NCBI GenBank assembly: GCA_964477685.1
Contig: CAYZHK010000001.1
Location: 1-60,090, forward strand
Reading direction: 5' to 3'
From: JACTUC01 sp964477685
GTDB taxonomy: Archaea > Thermoproteota > Methanomethylicia > Methanomethylicales > Methanomethylicaceae
Length of the DNA stretch: 60,090 bases
Positions 7,199 through 15,966 of the stretch are shown here, in pieces. Position numbers and translations under genes: made by a program. Numbering within the stretch: the first letter of the stretch is position 1; each line of letters begins with the position of its first letter. The notes beneath the pieces were generated by a model, which had not been told where the DNA came from, ran no database searches, and was given only the letters and a program-made list of their open reading frames with translations.

Positions 7199-9145
7199 AT
7201 GGTGATCTGGATGAGCGAGATTGTAACGAGGACCGACAAGGTTCTACCCTACAGGCTTTTTACGGATTATGATAGGTACCTCTTCAAGCAGGGGAGGCAT
7301 TGCCGCCTCTATGAAAAACTGGGCTCCCGGCCGCTGGAGGCCTTCGGCGAGAAGGGGGTCCATTTTGCGGTATGGGCCCCCAACGCCAAGGCGGTGAGCG
7401 TCATCGGCGATTTCAACCTCTGGAGGCATAACGAACACCGCCTCATGGCGGACCCCGAGTCTGGGGTGTGGGAGGGCTTCATCCCCAAGGTGGGGGAGGG
7501 TGCCCTCTACAAGTACAGGATCCAGACCCGAAGCGGGAGCAGCTTCGACAAGGGCGACCCCTTCGCCTTTCAGTGGGAAGTCCCGCCCAAGACCGCATCA
7601 ATTGTCTGCAGCCTCGGTCACCACTGGAGCGACCACGAGTGGATGGACAACCGGCAGAAGTTCAATTCCCTCACGTCTCCAATGACCCACTACGAAGTCC
7701 ACCTGGGCTCGTGGCGGAGGCATGCCGAAACAAACAGTTTCCTCGACTACCGGGAAGCCGGCGACCAGCTCTCCTCCTACGCCAACGAGATGGGCTTCAC
7801 CCACATCGAGCTCATGCCCATCATGGAGCACCCCTTCTACGGTTCATGGGGGTACCAGACAACGGGATACTTCGCCCCCACGAGCAGGTATGGAAAACCT
7901 TCTGATTTCATGTACTTTGTGGAGCGGCTCCACCAGAGGAGGGTGGGCCTGTACCTGGACTGGGTCCCCTCGCATTTCCCGTCGGACCAGTTCGGCCTGG
8001 CCTCCTTTGACGGCACCCCCCAGTACGAATATGTAGATCCGAAGAAGCGCTTTCATCCCGACTGGAAGAGCTTCATCTTCGACTATGGCAAGGGGGAGGT
8101 CCGGTCCTTCCTGACCAGCAGCGCCCTCTTCTGGCTCGACAGATACCACGCGGATGGGCTCAGGGTGGACGCTGTGGCCTCCATGATCTACCTGGACTAC
8201 TCCAGAAGGGCCGGCCAATGGTCCCCCAACATGTACGGCGGCAAAGAGAACCTCGAGGCCCTCTCATTCCTGAGGTGCCTGAACGAGGCCGTATACTCCT
8301 TCTATCCCAGCGCCCAGATGGTGGCCGAGGAATCCACTGCCTGGCCCATGGTTTCAAAGCCCACCTACCTCGGAGGACTGGGCTTCGGGATGAAGTGGAA
8401 CATGGGCTGGATGCATGACGCCCTCAATTATTTTTCCAGGGACCCCATCTACCGCAAATACCACCACAACCTTCTCACCTTCAGCATCTGGTATGCCTTC
8501 TCCGAGAACTTCATCCTCTCGCTCTCCCACGATGAGGTCGTCTACGGCAAGGGCTCCCTGATGAAAAAGATGGCGGGAGATCCCTGGCAGAAATTCGCGA
8601 ACCTGCGCCTCCTCCTCGGCTACATGTACGCCCACCCCGGGAAGAAGCTCCTCTTCATGGGAAGCGAATTCGGCCAGTGGGACGAATGGTACCACGAGAG
8701 GAGCCTGGACTGGCACCTTCTGGACCACCCCCTTAACAGGGGGGTCCAGAGGTGGGTGAAGGACCTCAACAGTGCCCACAGGAGGGAGACCCCCCTCCAT
8801 GAGCTGGACTTTGAGGTTGGCGGCTTCGAATGGGTGGACTTCCAGGACTGGTCCCAGAGCATCATCAGCTTCATCAGGAAAGGGGGGGCTACCGGCGAGA
8901 CGATCCTGGTGGTCTGCAACTTCACCCCCATACCAAGGCGCAACTACCGGGTTGGAGTGCCGACGGCGGGCACCTGGACAGAGCTGCTCAATAGCGACGG
9001 ACGGGAATACGGCGGGAGCGGCCAGGGCAACCTCGGCGCCGTCAAGGCGGAAGAGGCTCCCTTCAAGGATCGGCCCTGCTCCCTCTCTCTGACCCTGCCG
9101 CCCTTGGCAGTCCTCTTCCTCAGATCGCCCCAGGCGCCCGACTGA
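7199..9145 (+). CDS. glgB: 1,4-alpha-glucan branching enzyme (GH13)
   Basis: The 648-residue protein has an N-terminal CBM48-like beta-sandwich (VHFAVWAPNAKAVSVIGDFN), the GH13 barrel and a C-terminal beta domain. Catalytic motifs are GLRVDAVASMIYLDYSR (nucleophile Asp), MVAEESTAW (acid/base Glu) and LSLSHDEVVYGKGS (third Asp). It makes alpha-1,6 branches in glycogen. The start at 7199 follows GGAGGGGAAATC; an internal ATG (7211) is also possible. GH13-type GlgB is typical of bacteria, while many archaea use a GH57 branching enzyme, so the gene may have a bacterial origin. The 118 bases upstream hold no gene. Confidence 0.95.
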   Translation: MVIWMSEIVTRTDKVLPYRLFTDYDRYLFKQGRHCRLYEKLGSRPLEAFGEKGVHFAVWAPNAKAVSVIGDFNLWRHNEHRLMADPESGVWEGFIPKVGEGALYKYRIQTRSGSSFDKGDPFAFQWEVPPKTASIVCSLGHHWSDHEWMDNRQKFNSLTSPMTHYEVHLGSWRRHAETNSFLDYREAGDQLSSYANEMGFTHIELMPIMEHPFYGSWGYQTTGYFAPTSRYGKPSDFMYFVERLHQRRVGLYLDWVPSHFPSDQFGLASFDGTPQYEYVDPKKRFHPDWKSFIFDYGKGEVRSFLTSSALFWLDRYHADGLRVDAVASMIYLDYSRRAGQWSPNMYGGKENLEALSFLRCLNEAVYSFYPSAQMVAEESTAWPMVSKPTYLGGLGFGMKWNMGWMHDALNYFSRDPIYRKYHHNLLTFSIWYAFSENFILSLSHDEVVYGKGSLMKKMAGDPWQKFANLRLLLGYMYAHPGKKLLFMGSEFGQWDEWYHERSLDWHLLDHPLNRGVQRWVKDLNSAHRRETPLHELDFEVGGFEWVDFQDWSQSIISFIRKGGATGETILVVCNFTPIPRRNYRVGVPTAGTWTELLNSDGREYGGSGQGNLGAVKAEEAPFKDRPCSLSLTLPPLAVLFLRSPQAPD

Positions 9146-9224
9146 GCTGCCTGGAACGGCCAAAACCCCAGCAACATTGGGAAAGAGTTATCTCCCCAGA
9201 TCGCATATTTTCATCTGGATCGCT

Positions 9225-9467
9225 ATGAACGATGTTTATGAAGTGGCGCCATCCATGAGGCTTCTGATCGCGATGCACAACATGTCGTCCATCGACCAGC
9301 CGTCCGCACTGAACTTCAGCGAACTCACCGGAGTCTGTGGCATGTCCTACGACGAGCTCACCAAGGCATTAGATGAGCTTGTCTGCTATGGCTATGTGGT
9401 GAAGAACGACTCGACCTACCACCTCTCCAGGCTGGGCATCTCGGTAATCAGAAGCGTCTACACCTGA
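9225..9467 (+). CDS. Small winged-helix protein
   Basis: An 80-residue protein with a plausible winged helix-turn-helix: helices around MRLLIAMHNMSS and NFSELTGVCGMSYDEL, recognition-like helix TKALDELVCYGYV, and wing KNDSTYHLSRLG. No other domain is present, so it is probably a small DNA-binding regulator lying inside the alpha-glucan island; local control of the flanking genes is inference. ATG 9225 is chosen over TTG 9177 because the winged-helix fold begins there. The next gene starts 13 bases downstream. Confidence 0.55.
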   Translation: MNDVYEVAPSMRLLIAMHNMSSIDQPSALNFSELTGVCGMSYDELTKALDELVCYGYVVKNDSTYHLSRLGISVIRSVYT

Positions 9468-9480
9468 TTGGGTAATTCCA

Positions 9481-10065
9481 ATGAGCGACGTCCTCCACCT
9501 GAGCTGGGAATATCCCCCCTGGGCCGTTGGTGACCTATCCCGGAGGCTCAAGGGTATCCTCCCGGGGCTCAGCTCCCTCTGCCCCCTTGCCCTGGTGGTG
9601 AGGGGGGACAGGGATGAGACCTTGCAGATGGACGGCATGAGCGTCTACAAGGCTGGCATAGCCGTAAGGGCTTCGCCCAACTTCATAGCCTTCTCCCAGA
9701 CTCTCAACGTCGAGCTGGCCCGGCGGGGAAGCGATGCCCTCCATTCGGAGCCTGGAATCGCGCTCATCCACACCCATGACTGGATCAGCTCCATCGCCGG
9801 GGTCTACCTGGCGACTAACTTCAAGCTACCCCTCATCATATCGGTCTATTCCACCGAGGAGACCCGGGCGAGGCCCCCATTGGGCGTGCTCAACAAGGGG
9901 ATCCATGACCTGGAGCGCTACTGCTTCCAGAGGGCCCAGGCGCTCATAGTCGAGACCGAGGAGATGAAGCGCCACCTCGGAGGGCAGTACAGGCCTCCCG
10001 TCGGGGCGGAAGTGTGCCTGACGCCAGAAGAGATCTTCGGCGTCTACCGGAGGTGGCTCGGATGA
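9481..10065 (+). CDS. Stand-alone N-terminal domain of a GT4/GT5 glycosyltransferase
   Basis: The 194 residues match only the first Rossmann domain of the neighbouring glycosyltransferases: LSWEYPPWAVGDLSRRL at the start, then IHTHDWISSIAGVYLATNFK and SVYSTEETRARPP, and it ends before any C-terminal domain. The Gly-rich loop is degraded (VGDLS instead of VGGLG), so sugar-nucleotide transfer by this protein alone is unlikely. Its stop overlaps the start of the full-length glycosyltransferase that follows (ATGA at 10062). It may be a regulatory or heteromeric partner, or a decaying duplicate. The reading frame is intact, which argues against simple decay. Confidence 0.75.
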   Translation: MSDVLHLSWEYPPWAVGDLSRRLKGILPGLSSLCPLALVVRGDRDETLQMDGMSVYKAGIAVRASPNFIAFSQTLNVELARRGSDALHSEPGIALIHTHDWISSIAGVYLATNFKLPLIISVYSTEETRARPPLGVLNKGIHDLERYCFQRAQALIVETEEMKRHLGGQYRPPVGAEVCLTPEEIFGVYRRWLG

Positions 10066-11261
10066 GGGTCCTAATGCTCAGTTGGGAGTATCCCCCTCAC
10101 CTGGTGGGCGGGCTGGGGCGCCACGTCGAGAACCTTTCCAAACACCTCGCCTCCCAGGGCGAGGATGTGGTGGTGATGACATTCACCGACGGTTCCTCCC
10201 CGAAGAGGGAGCTGGTGGATGGCGTGAGGGTCATCAGGGTCAACCCCTACTGCCTGAGGTACCCTGACTTCATCACTTGGGTCCAGGGCCTCAACATGCT
10301 CATGGTGGAGGCGGCGTCCCAGGCCCCTGATTTCGACATCATCCATGCCCATGACTGGCTGAGCGCCTATGCAGGGATAGCCCTGAAACACATGGCCAGG
10401 AAGCCCCTGATAGCGACAATCCATGCGACCGAGATGGGGCGGCGAGGGTCACTCCACAACGATTCCGAACGGCATATCCACGAGGTGGAATGGTGGCTCG
10501 GCTTCGAGGCATGGCGCATCATCTGCTGCAGCCGCTACATGTCGCGGGAGATAGCCTCCGACCTGGGTTGCCCGCCCAGCAAGATCACCATAATACCGAA
10601 TGGGTTCGACCCGAGCTTCAGGTCCGATGCCGGAGCAGAGGGGCAGGATCCGGCTCCAAGAGCCGCCAATGGCTCTGGAACCTTCCTGTTTGTCGGGAGG
10701 CTTGTCCATGAGAAGGGCCCCCACCTCATCGTCAGGGCCGCAGGCATCCTGAAGGAGAGGGGGATCCGATTCGACATGGTTGGCGAGGGGGCGATGAAGC
10801 CTTTCCTGGAGGACATGGTCAAGAAGAGCGGCCTCAGGGAAAACGTGCGGCTCCTGGGGCATGTCTCGGAAATGGACCTTCACAGGCTCTACAGCAGCTG
10901 CTTCGCCTGCGTTTTCCCAAGTCTCTACGAACCATTCGGGATTGTTGCGCTGGAGGCAATGTCTGCGGGAGTGCCCGCCATAGTCTCAAAGACCGGCGGC
11001 CTGGACGAGATTGTGGAGGACGGCATAAACGGCGTCGAATTCACCCCGGGCTCGGCAGAGTCTCTGGCCAAGGCAATACTCCGCCTCATTGACGAACCCG
11101 CCCTCTACCAGAAGATAGTCCAGAACGGGAAGGCATCGCTGGAAAGGTATTCCTGGCCCATGGTGGCAGAGCAGACCAGGGCCATCTACAGCTCGGTCAT
11201 GGACGAATACGATAGGGGCCGCTGGAAGCCCTCGCTCCAGAGGCGCAGGTCTTGCCGCTAG
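10062..11261 (+). CDS. GT4 family glycosyltransferase (glycogen synthase-like)
   Basis: Full-length GT-B protein of 399 residues: MRVLMLSWEYPPHLVGGLGRH at the N-terminus, HAHDWLSAYAGIALK, TIHATEMGRRG, the hinge strand FLFVGRLVHEKGP, and the E-x7-E donor motif YEPFGIVALEAM. The start is the ATG at 10062, which overlaps the stop of the preceding half-length protein. The order glycosyltransferase half, full glycosyltransferase, ROK kinase and the short overlaps indicate one operon. A role in alpha-glucan synthesis is inferred from the neighbours; other sugar acceptors are possible. Confidence 0.85.
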   Translation: MRVLMLSWEYPPHLVGGLGRHVENLSKHLASQGEDVVVMTFTDGSSPKRELVDGVRVIRVNPYCLRYPDFITWVQGLNMLMVEAASQAPDFDIIHAHDWLSAYAGIALKHMARKPLIATIHATEMGRRGSLHNDSERHIHEVEWWLGFEAWRIICCSRYMSREIASDLGCPPSKITIIPNGFDPSFRSDAGAEGQDPAPRAANGSGTFLFVGRLVHEKGPHLIVRAAGILKERGIRFDMVGEGAMKPFLEDMVKKSGLRENVRLLGHVSEMDLHRLYSSCFACVFPSLYEPFGIVALEAMSAGVPAIVSKTGGLDEIVEDGINGVEFTPGSAESLAKAILRLIDEPALYQKIVQNGKASLERYSWPMVAEQTRAIYSSVMDEYDRGRWKPSLQRRRSCR

Positions 11262-12211
11262 GGCTGGCCATTGGCCTGGACATAGGGGGCAGCTGGACCC
11301 GCGCCGCCCTGGGCGGTCCCGACGGCAGGATCATCAGGAGCATTGCACTGCCTGTGGAGGGGGGCAGCAGCACCTCCTTCCTGAACCACCTGGGCGAGCT
11401 GATAGAGAAGGCTGCCGGCGGGGACATGCGCTCCATCGTGGGGATCGGCGTCGGGGCTGCCGGCAGACTGGACATCTCCAGGAGGCGGATTCTCTTCTCG
11501 CCCCACACCAACCTGAGGGACGTGGACGTGGGAAGCCACATCCAGAAGAGGTTCGGGAAGCCTGTGGTCCTCCTCAACGACTGCGTCATGGGCGCCATCG
11601 CGGAGAAGAAGATAGGGGCTGGTAAGGGCCACAGCAACATTGTCTATGTCGGCATAGGCACCGGCATAGGGGGCGGGATGGTCGTCGATGGGAGGATCCT
11701 GCTGGGCAAGGATGGCAATGCCCACGAGATCGGCCACATGATAATAGACATGGAAGGCAGGCTCACCTGTACCTGCGGCGGCAAGGGGCACTGGGAGGCA
11801 TACACCTCGGGCAGCGGCATGGCGGCATACGCGAGGCTCCTCGCCAGGACCTTCGGCACGGAGACGCCCCTCTCCGCAAGGCTCGCGAGGTCAAGCCTGG
11901 GGAGCAAGGACATCTTCGACGCCCTGGGGGCTGGAGACCCACTGGCCAGGCATGTGGTCGACAAGTGCGCCCGCCTGAACGGCATGGCCTTGGCAAACCT
12001 GACGGACCTCTACGACCCGGAGATCGTCGTCATGGGGGGAGGCGTTGCAGTGAAGAACCGGAAGGCCGTTGTGGCGCCCCTGCAGGCCGAGGTGGAGAAG
12101 TACTCCTTCAACGTCCCGCCAAAGATAGTTTCCACGCCCCTGGGGGAAGAGTCCCCCCTGGTGGGCTCGGTTCTCTCTGTTTTTGAAGGGCTGCCCGAAA
12201 CCTGCCGGTGA
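11252..12211 (+). CDS. ROK-family sugar kinase (probable glucokinase)
   Basis: The 319 residues begin LAIGLDIGGSWTRAALGG, the phosphate-binding loop of ROK kinases, and contain GIGTGIGGGMVVDG and the zinc/ROK signature HEIGH...CTCGGKGHWEAYTSG. ROK glucokinases phosphorylate glucose with ATP in the cytoplasm, which would return glucose released by MalQ or amylases to glycolysis. The TTG start at 11252 overlaps the end of the glycosyltransferase gene by 10 bases. Substrate could also be N-acetylglucosamine or another hexose; the context favours glucose. Confidence 0.85.
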   Translation: MPLGLAIGLDIGGSWTRAALGGPDGRIIRSIALPVEGGSSTSFLNHLGELIEKAAGGDMRSIVGIGVGAAGRLDISRRRILFSPHTNLRDVDVGSHIQKRFGKPVVLLNDCVMGAIAEKKIGAGKGHSNIVYVGIGTGIGGGMVVDGRILLGKDGNAHEIGHMIIDMEGRLTCTCGGKGHWEAYTSGSGMAAYARLLARTFGTETPLSARLARSSLGSKDIFDALGAGDPLARHVVDKCARLNGMALANLTDLYDPEIVVMGGGVAVKNRKAVVAPLQAEVEKYSFNVPPKIVSTPLGEESPLVGSVLSVFEGLPETCR

Positions 12212-12216
12212 AATGC

Positions 12217-13206
12217 TTAGAAATGCTCCCTCAGGGCCGCCGCATAGTCCTCTGGCAGGGTGCTGAGCCCGACCTCCTGGCCGTAAAGCTCGAGCAGCGC
12301 CCTGTCCGACATGCCGGTCCCCGGCCTTGCCATCAACCGGACGTTGGCCCTGAAGGCCTCCTCGCCCCCCAGCACCGAATAGAGGCCCATGTTGACGGAG
12401 GCGACGCCGATGGAGGCATAGCCCTGGAGAACTCTCACAATCCCGTCCGCCAACCCCTCCAATTCCTGGCCATCCATGGCCATCACCGACGACCTCTCCG
12501 ATATCCCCAGCACCTCAAAGGCCCCCGACGGGGACCAGGGTGCCACCCAGGTGAAGCCTTGCGTCCCGCCTATGAACCTAGGCGAGGGCCTCTCCTCCTC
12601 GGCAAGCTGCGACCAGAAGTTTTTACCCTCGTTGCGGAAATAGGACCTGGACGCCTGCAGCAGCTCCCTGGTCCCTGCCAGCGGCTCCTTGGAGCAGATC
12701 ATCTGGAAATGGGGGTGGAGTATGGATGCACCGGCGGCCGGTAGGTGGTTCCAGCCAAGGAAGTGCTCCGGCAGCCCCACCTCGGCACACCTCGAAAAGT
12801 AGAGGAGGCCGCATCTGATGCCGTCCAGGATCTCCTTCCTGCGGAACCTTGCAAGCTCGATCTTGTGCTCGGGGGTGAAGACGCAGACCGCGTGGTTCCC
12901 GGCCAGGGGGAAGAGGTTTGGGAAGAGGGTCGCGCCGCCCAACTTGAGCCTCCCCTGGGGGAGGAACGATGGAGGGAACATGGGGGTTGCTGTATCCACG
13001 TTCTCAGGACAGAATAAGCACTTCGCCGCGCCGGCCGCCTCCACCTTTACCAGCGCCTGCTTGGGCCTCGCCGTCCTCGAGATGTTGATCCTAGCCCTTC
13101 TGCCCGTCAGCGGGTCAATCCTGACCTCGACCTCGCTCCTGCTCTCCGAAAAAGATGACCGCGGATCGAGGATCCTTACCTCTTCCCTGAACCTAACGAA
13201 CCTCAA
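12217..13206 (-). CDS. galT: Galactose-1-phosphate uridylyltransferase-like protein (HIT superfamily)
   Basis: The 329-residue protein has an N-terminal CLFCPEN (CxxC, as in GalT zinc sites) and the active-site motif ILHPHFQMI, where GalT normally has HPH(G/S)Q with the second His as nucleophile. The family transfers UMP or AMP between hexose-1-phosphates. The Phe in HPHFQ is unusual and may alter specificity, so ADP-glucose or related chemistry is possible. Its 5' end overlaps the GH57 gene (stop 13193) by 14 bases, so both are probably one transcript. It is convergent with the ROK gene, with only 5 bases between the two stops. Confidence 0.75.
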   Translation of the reverse strand: MRFVRFREEVRILDPRSSFSESRSEVEVRIDPLTGRRARINISRTARPKQALVKVEAAGAAKCLFCPENVDTATPMFPPSFLPQGRLKLGGATLFPNLFPLAGNHAVCVFTPEHKIELARFRRKEILDGIRCGLLYFSRCAEVGLPEHFLGWNHLPAAGASILHPHFQMICSKEPLAGTRELLQASRSYFRNEGKNFWSQLAEEERPSPRFIGGTQGFTWVAPWSPSGAFEVLGISERSSVMAMDGQELEGLADGIVRVLQGYASIGVASVNMGLYSVLGGEEAFRANVRLMARPGTGMSDRALLELYGQEVGLSTLPEDYAAALREHF

Positions 13207-14746
13207 GTCCGCTTTTCTCCCTTGCCCCTGTGCGCTGCTCGGCTTCCCTTATGGCCCTCTCGACCTCTTCGACCATCGCCCCCCTGAGATTCTCAGGGAG
13301 CGGCTTCTGCCTCAGCGAGTCCAGCCACAGCGCCAGAGATCCGCAGCCTAGGACCTCCCCTACCCACCTTCCCAGGTCGCCCCTTATGGCATGAAACTCC
13401 AGCGACCTGTCGTCGATGACCTTCACCGCCTCCAGCAGCTCCCTGAGGTTCCTCACCGGGGTTCCCGGCGGGGAAGCCAGCCCGGCGGAGAACCTGAAGA
13501 CATGCCCCTCCGGCAGGCGCCCGTCCAGCATCCTGTAGTAGCTCACCGCATCGCCAGTCGCGGCGTAGAGGCGGTACCTGTAGTCGGAGAGTATCCAGTT
13601 GAAGGTCAGGAAGGTCTCAACTGCGCTATTGTAGGGGCTGAAGTAGCCCCTTGCCCCTCCTGCCTCCTCCCCCTTGGTGCCCATGTAGTAGAAGTGGTCG
13701 CTCATCATCAGGAGCCTCCACATCCTGAGGTACTTGTCCCCCAGTTTCTTTGCAATGGGCTGGACGTACCTAGCCACGTCAAAGCAGTACCTCTGCATCT
13801 CGTTCCCGAACCAGGCCGACGTGTCCTTCTGGCTGTCCACCCAGGATATGGTGGCCCCCTCATCAATGTCCACCTCGCCCACCGGCGTGCATCTGGCCAC
13901 GGCTTCGCTGGGAGTGGCGAAGGCCAGGTTCTCATGCTTCCTTACCTCCTTGGGGAGGTTTGCCAAGAAGCTGTGGATGCCGGTCTGGGGCCAGTGGTGC
14001 TCCCCGAATGCCGCGAGGTCCACCGCCACAAATATGACGTCCCCTTCGACCTTCGAAAGCCATTCCGCATACTTCTCGGGTGTCAGCGGGTATTCCGACC
14101 ATCCGTCCATCGAGAACCTGAAGCCGATGTCGTCTGAGAGGGCGCCGTTCCTCAAGAGCAGAGGAATCCCCGAATCCTTCGCCCTGTAGACATGGTTGGG
14201 GGACCTCCACACCGTGGCAGCCTCTGCCCCCTCGGTGAGCACTGCCTTGAACCCCATCTCGGAGAACTCCTTGGCTATGCGGTTGTTGTAGATGAAATCG
14301 GTGTTACCCACGACCGCCGGCGTGGCGCCAAAGGTGGAACTGAGGGTCTTCCTGTGGGCCTCAACCTGGTCCGCCATCTCCTTCGGGTCGTAGACGCCAG
14401 CAACGGTCCGGAAGTAGGGCTGGGCGACCAGCTCGCATGCCCCGGTCTTCACCAGCTCCCCCACGAGCCTCAGCACGTCCTGGCTCCACCAGGCGCACTG
14501 CTCCATCAGCACGCCCGAGATGCCCAGGGCACACCTGAAGCCGTCCTCCTTGGCGCTCTTGATGATGCCCCTGAGGGCCGGCATGTAGGCCCTCCTGGTG
14601 ACCCGGTCAAGCACATCCCTGTTCAGGTTATCGTCGAAATAGATCTCCTCAACGAGCCCCCGCATGTCGTACTGGGCCGACTTTCCAAGCTGGCGCCGGA
14701 ACCTCCGGGGCTGGTGCATCTCGAAGAGGAAGACAACATCCGCCAT
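13193..14746 (-). CDS. GH57 alpha-amylase-like protein with altered catalytic residues
   Basis: The 517-residue protein begins VVFLFEMHQPRRF (first GH57 conserved region) and has GNTDFIYNN and VDLAAFGEHHW where active GH57 alpha-amylases carry NTE-IY (Glu nucleophile) and DYETFGEH-W. Here the nucleophile position is Asp150, and the DYET block is DLAA, retaining the Asp (243) but losing the Glu. GH57 alpha-amylase-like homologues with incomplete catalytic sites are known, so this may bind rather than cut alpha-glucan. It is co-transcribed with the GalT-like gene and lies opposite the glycogen operon. A TATA box (14780-14788) precedes it. Confidence 0.8.
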   Translation of the reverse strand: MADVVFLFEMHQPRRFRRQLGKSAQYDMRGLVEEIYFDDNLNRDVLDRVTRRAYMPALRGIIKSAKEDGFRCALGISGVLMEQCAWWSQDVLRLVGELVKTGACELVAQPYFRTVAGVYDPKEMADQVEAHRKTLSSTFGATPAVVGNTDFIYNNRIAKEFSEMGFKAVLTEGAEAATVWRSPNHVYRAKDSGIPLLLRNGALSDDIGFRFSMDGWSEYPLTPEKYAEWLSKVEGDVIFVAVDLAAFGEHHWPQTGIHSFLANLPKEVRKHENLAFATPSEAVARCTPVGEVDIDEGATISWVDSQKDTSAWFGNEMQRYCFDVARYVQPIAKKLGDKYLRMWRLLMMSDHFYYMGTKGEEAGGARGYFSPYNSAVETFLTFNWILSDYRYRLYAATGDAVSYYRMLDGRLPEGHVFRFSAGLASPPGTPVRNLRELLEAVKVIDDRSLEFHAIRGDLGRWVGEVLGCGSLALWLDSLRQKPLPENLRGAMVEEVERAIREAEQRTGAREKSGLEVR

Positions 14747-14779
14747 TTTGATCCCTTCGAATGATGATTGAACCCCGGG

Positions 14780-14788
14780 ATATTTAAC
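14780..14788 (-). promoter_or_regulatory. TATA box of GH57/GalT operon
   Basis: GGTTAAATA on the minus strand lies about 35 bases before the ATG at 14746, with a purine-rich leader between. Confidence 0.5.
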
Positions 14789-14830
14789 CTATCATACAGG
14801 GAGGGCTGCTTTCCGGCCGGTCGAAGATCG

Positions 14831-14840
14831 AATTATTATA
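14831..14840 (+). promoter_or_regulatory. TATA box of radical SAM gene
   Basis: AATTATTATA lies about 32-41 bases before the ATG at 14872, back to back with the minus-strand promoter of the GH57 operon. Confidence 0.5.
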
Positions 14841-14871
14841 CTGTCCTTCACACAGGGTATCCTGAATCACT

Positions 14872-15945
14872 ATGAAACCGCTTCCCGTGGCCCGCTGGTG
14901 GCACACCGAGGGGGAGGGGGTGCGCTGCGACCTCTGCCCCCACCACTGCCTCATCGGGGCAGGCGGCACCGGCATCTGTGGGGTCCGGAAAAATGTCAGT
15001 GGCTCTCTGCGCACCCTCACCTATGGCAGGGTCTCGGTTATGGCGGTGGACAGCATCGAGAAGAAGCCCATCTTCCACTACCGGCCGGGCTCATCGATCC
15101 TTTCGGTCGGGACTCTGGGCTGCAACCTCGACTGCGACTTCTGCCAGAACTCCTCCCTGGCCCGGGGCAATCCGGCCCTGGTACCCTCGAGGCCCTACTC
15201 CCCCCGAGCCCTTGTGGAGGATGCCATGGGGAAGGAGGTGGACGGCATAGCCTACACCTTCAATGAGCCGGTGGTCTGGGCCGAATTCATCCTGGACGCA
15301 GCCGAGATCAGCAGGAGCAGCGGCCTCTATACCATGGTCAACACAAATGGCTACATCAGGGGGGAGGCGCGCGAGAAGCTCCTCGGCGCCACCGATGTCG
15401 CCAAGGTCGACATCAAGGCCTTCAGGGAGGAAAACTACCGGAAGATCTGCGGGGGGGATCTGGAGCCCGTCCTGGAGACCTGCAGGATGGCAAAGGAGCT
15501 GGGGGTGCACCTGGAGGTCGCCTACCCGATGATCCCCGGCGTCAACGACTCGGCGGGCGAAATGGCGCCTCTCTTCCATTGGATCCTGGAGAACCTCGGC
15601 AGCGGGACCCCCCTCCACCTCTTCCGCTTCTCCCCGTCCTACAGGCTGAGCCACCTCCGGAGGGAATCTCTTGCCACCATGCGCAGGGAAAGGGCGGCGG
15701 CGCTCAGGGCCGGCCTGAAGTACGTATACTTCGGAGGGACCCTCTCCCCGGAGGAGCAGAATACCCACTGCCCGCGCTGCGGCGCCCTACTCGTCTCGAG
15801 GGTGGCGGAGGAGACGGCCGAAAAGATCTATGTCCGGAAGGAGGAGATGAGCCGTTTCTGCCCCAGCTACTCGGACGTTAAGGTTCTCCTGAAGGATGGG
15901 CGCTGCCCCAGCTGTGGCGAAGCGATAGGGATAAGATTCGCCTGA
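14872..15945 (+). CDS. amrS: AmmeMemoRadiSam-system radical SAM enzyme
   Basis: The 357 residues show an N-terminal Cys cluster (CDLCPHHC, then GICGVR), the radical SAM motif GCNLDCDFCQN (CxxxCxxC), and then FTFNEP- and NGYI-type segments of the PflA-like barrel, as in the AmmeMemoRadiSam (MJ0804-like) family. The C-terminus adds two CxxC pairs (CPRCG and CPSCG), a zinc-ribbon-like tail. It would cleave S-adenosylmethionine with a 4Fe-4S cluster; the physiological substrate of the family is not firmly known. Its usual AMMECR1/Memo partners are not in this window. Homoserine dehydrogenase follows 21 bases downstream. Confidence 0.88.
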   Translation: MKPLPVARWWHTEGEGVRCDLCPHHCLIGAGGTGICGVRKNVSGSLRTLTYGRVSVMAVDSIEKKPIFHYRPGSSILSVGTLGCNLDCDFCQNSSLARGNPALVPSRPYSPRALVEDAMGKEVDGIAYTFNEPVVWAEFILDAAEISRSSGLYTMVNTNGYIRGEAREKLLGATDVAKVDIKAFREENYRKICGGDLEPVLETCRMAKELGVHLEVAYPMIPGVNDSAGEMAPLFHWILENLGSGTPLHLFRFSPSYRLSHLRRESLATMRRERAAALRAGLKYVYFGGTLSPEEQNTHCPRCGALLVSRVAEETAEKIYVRKEEMSRFCPSYSDVKVLLKDGRCPSCGEAIGIRFA

Positions 15946-15966
15946 CCCCTATTGATTGGGACTGCT

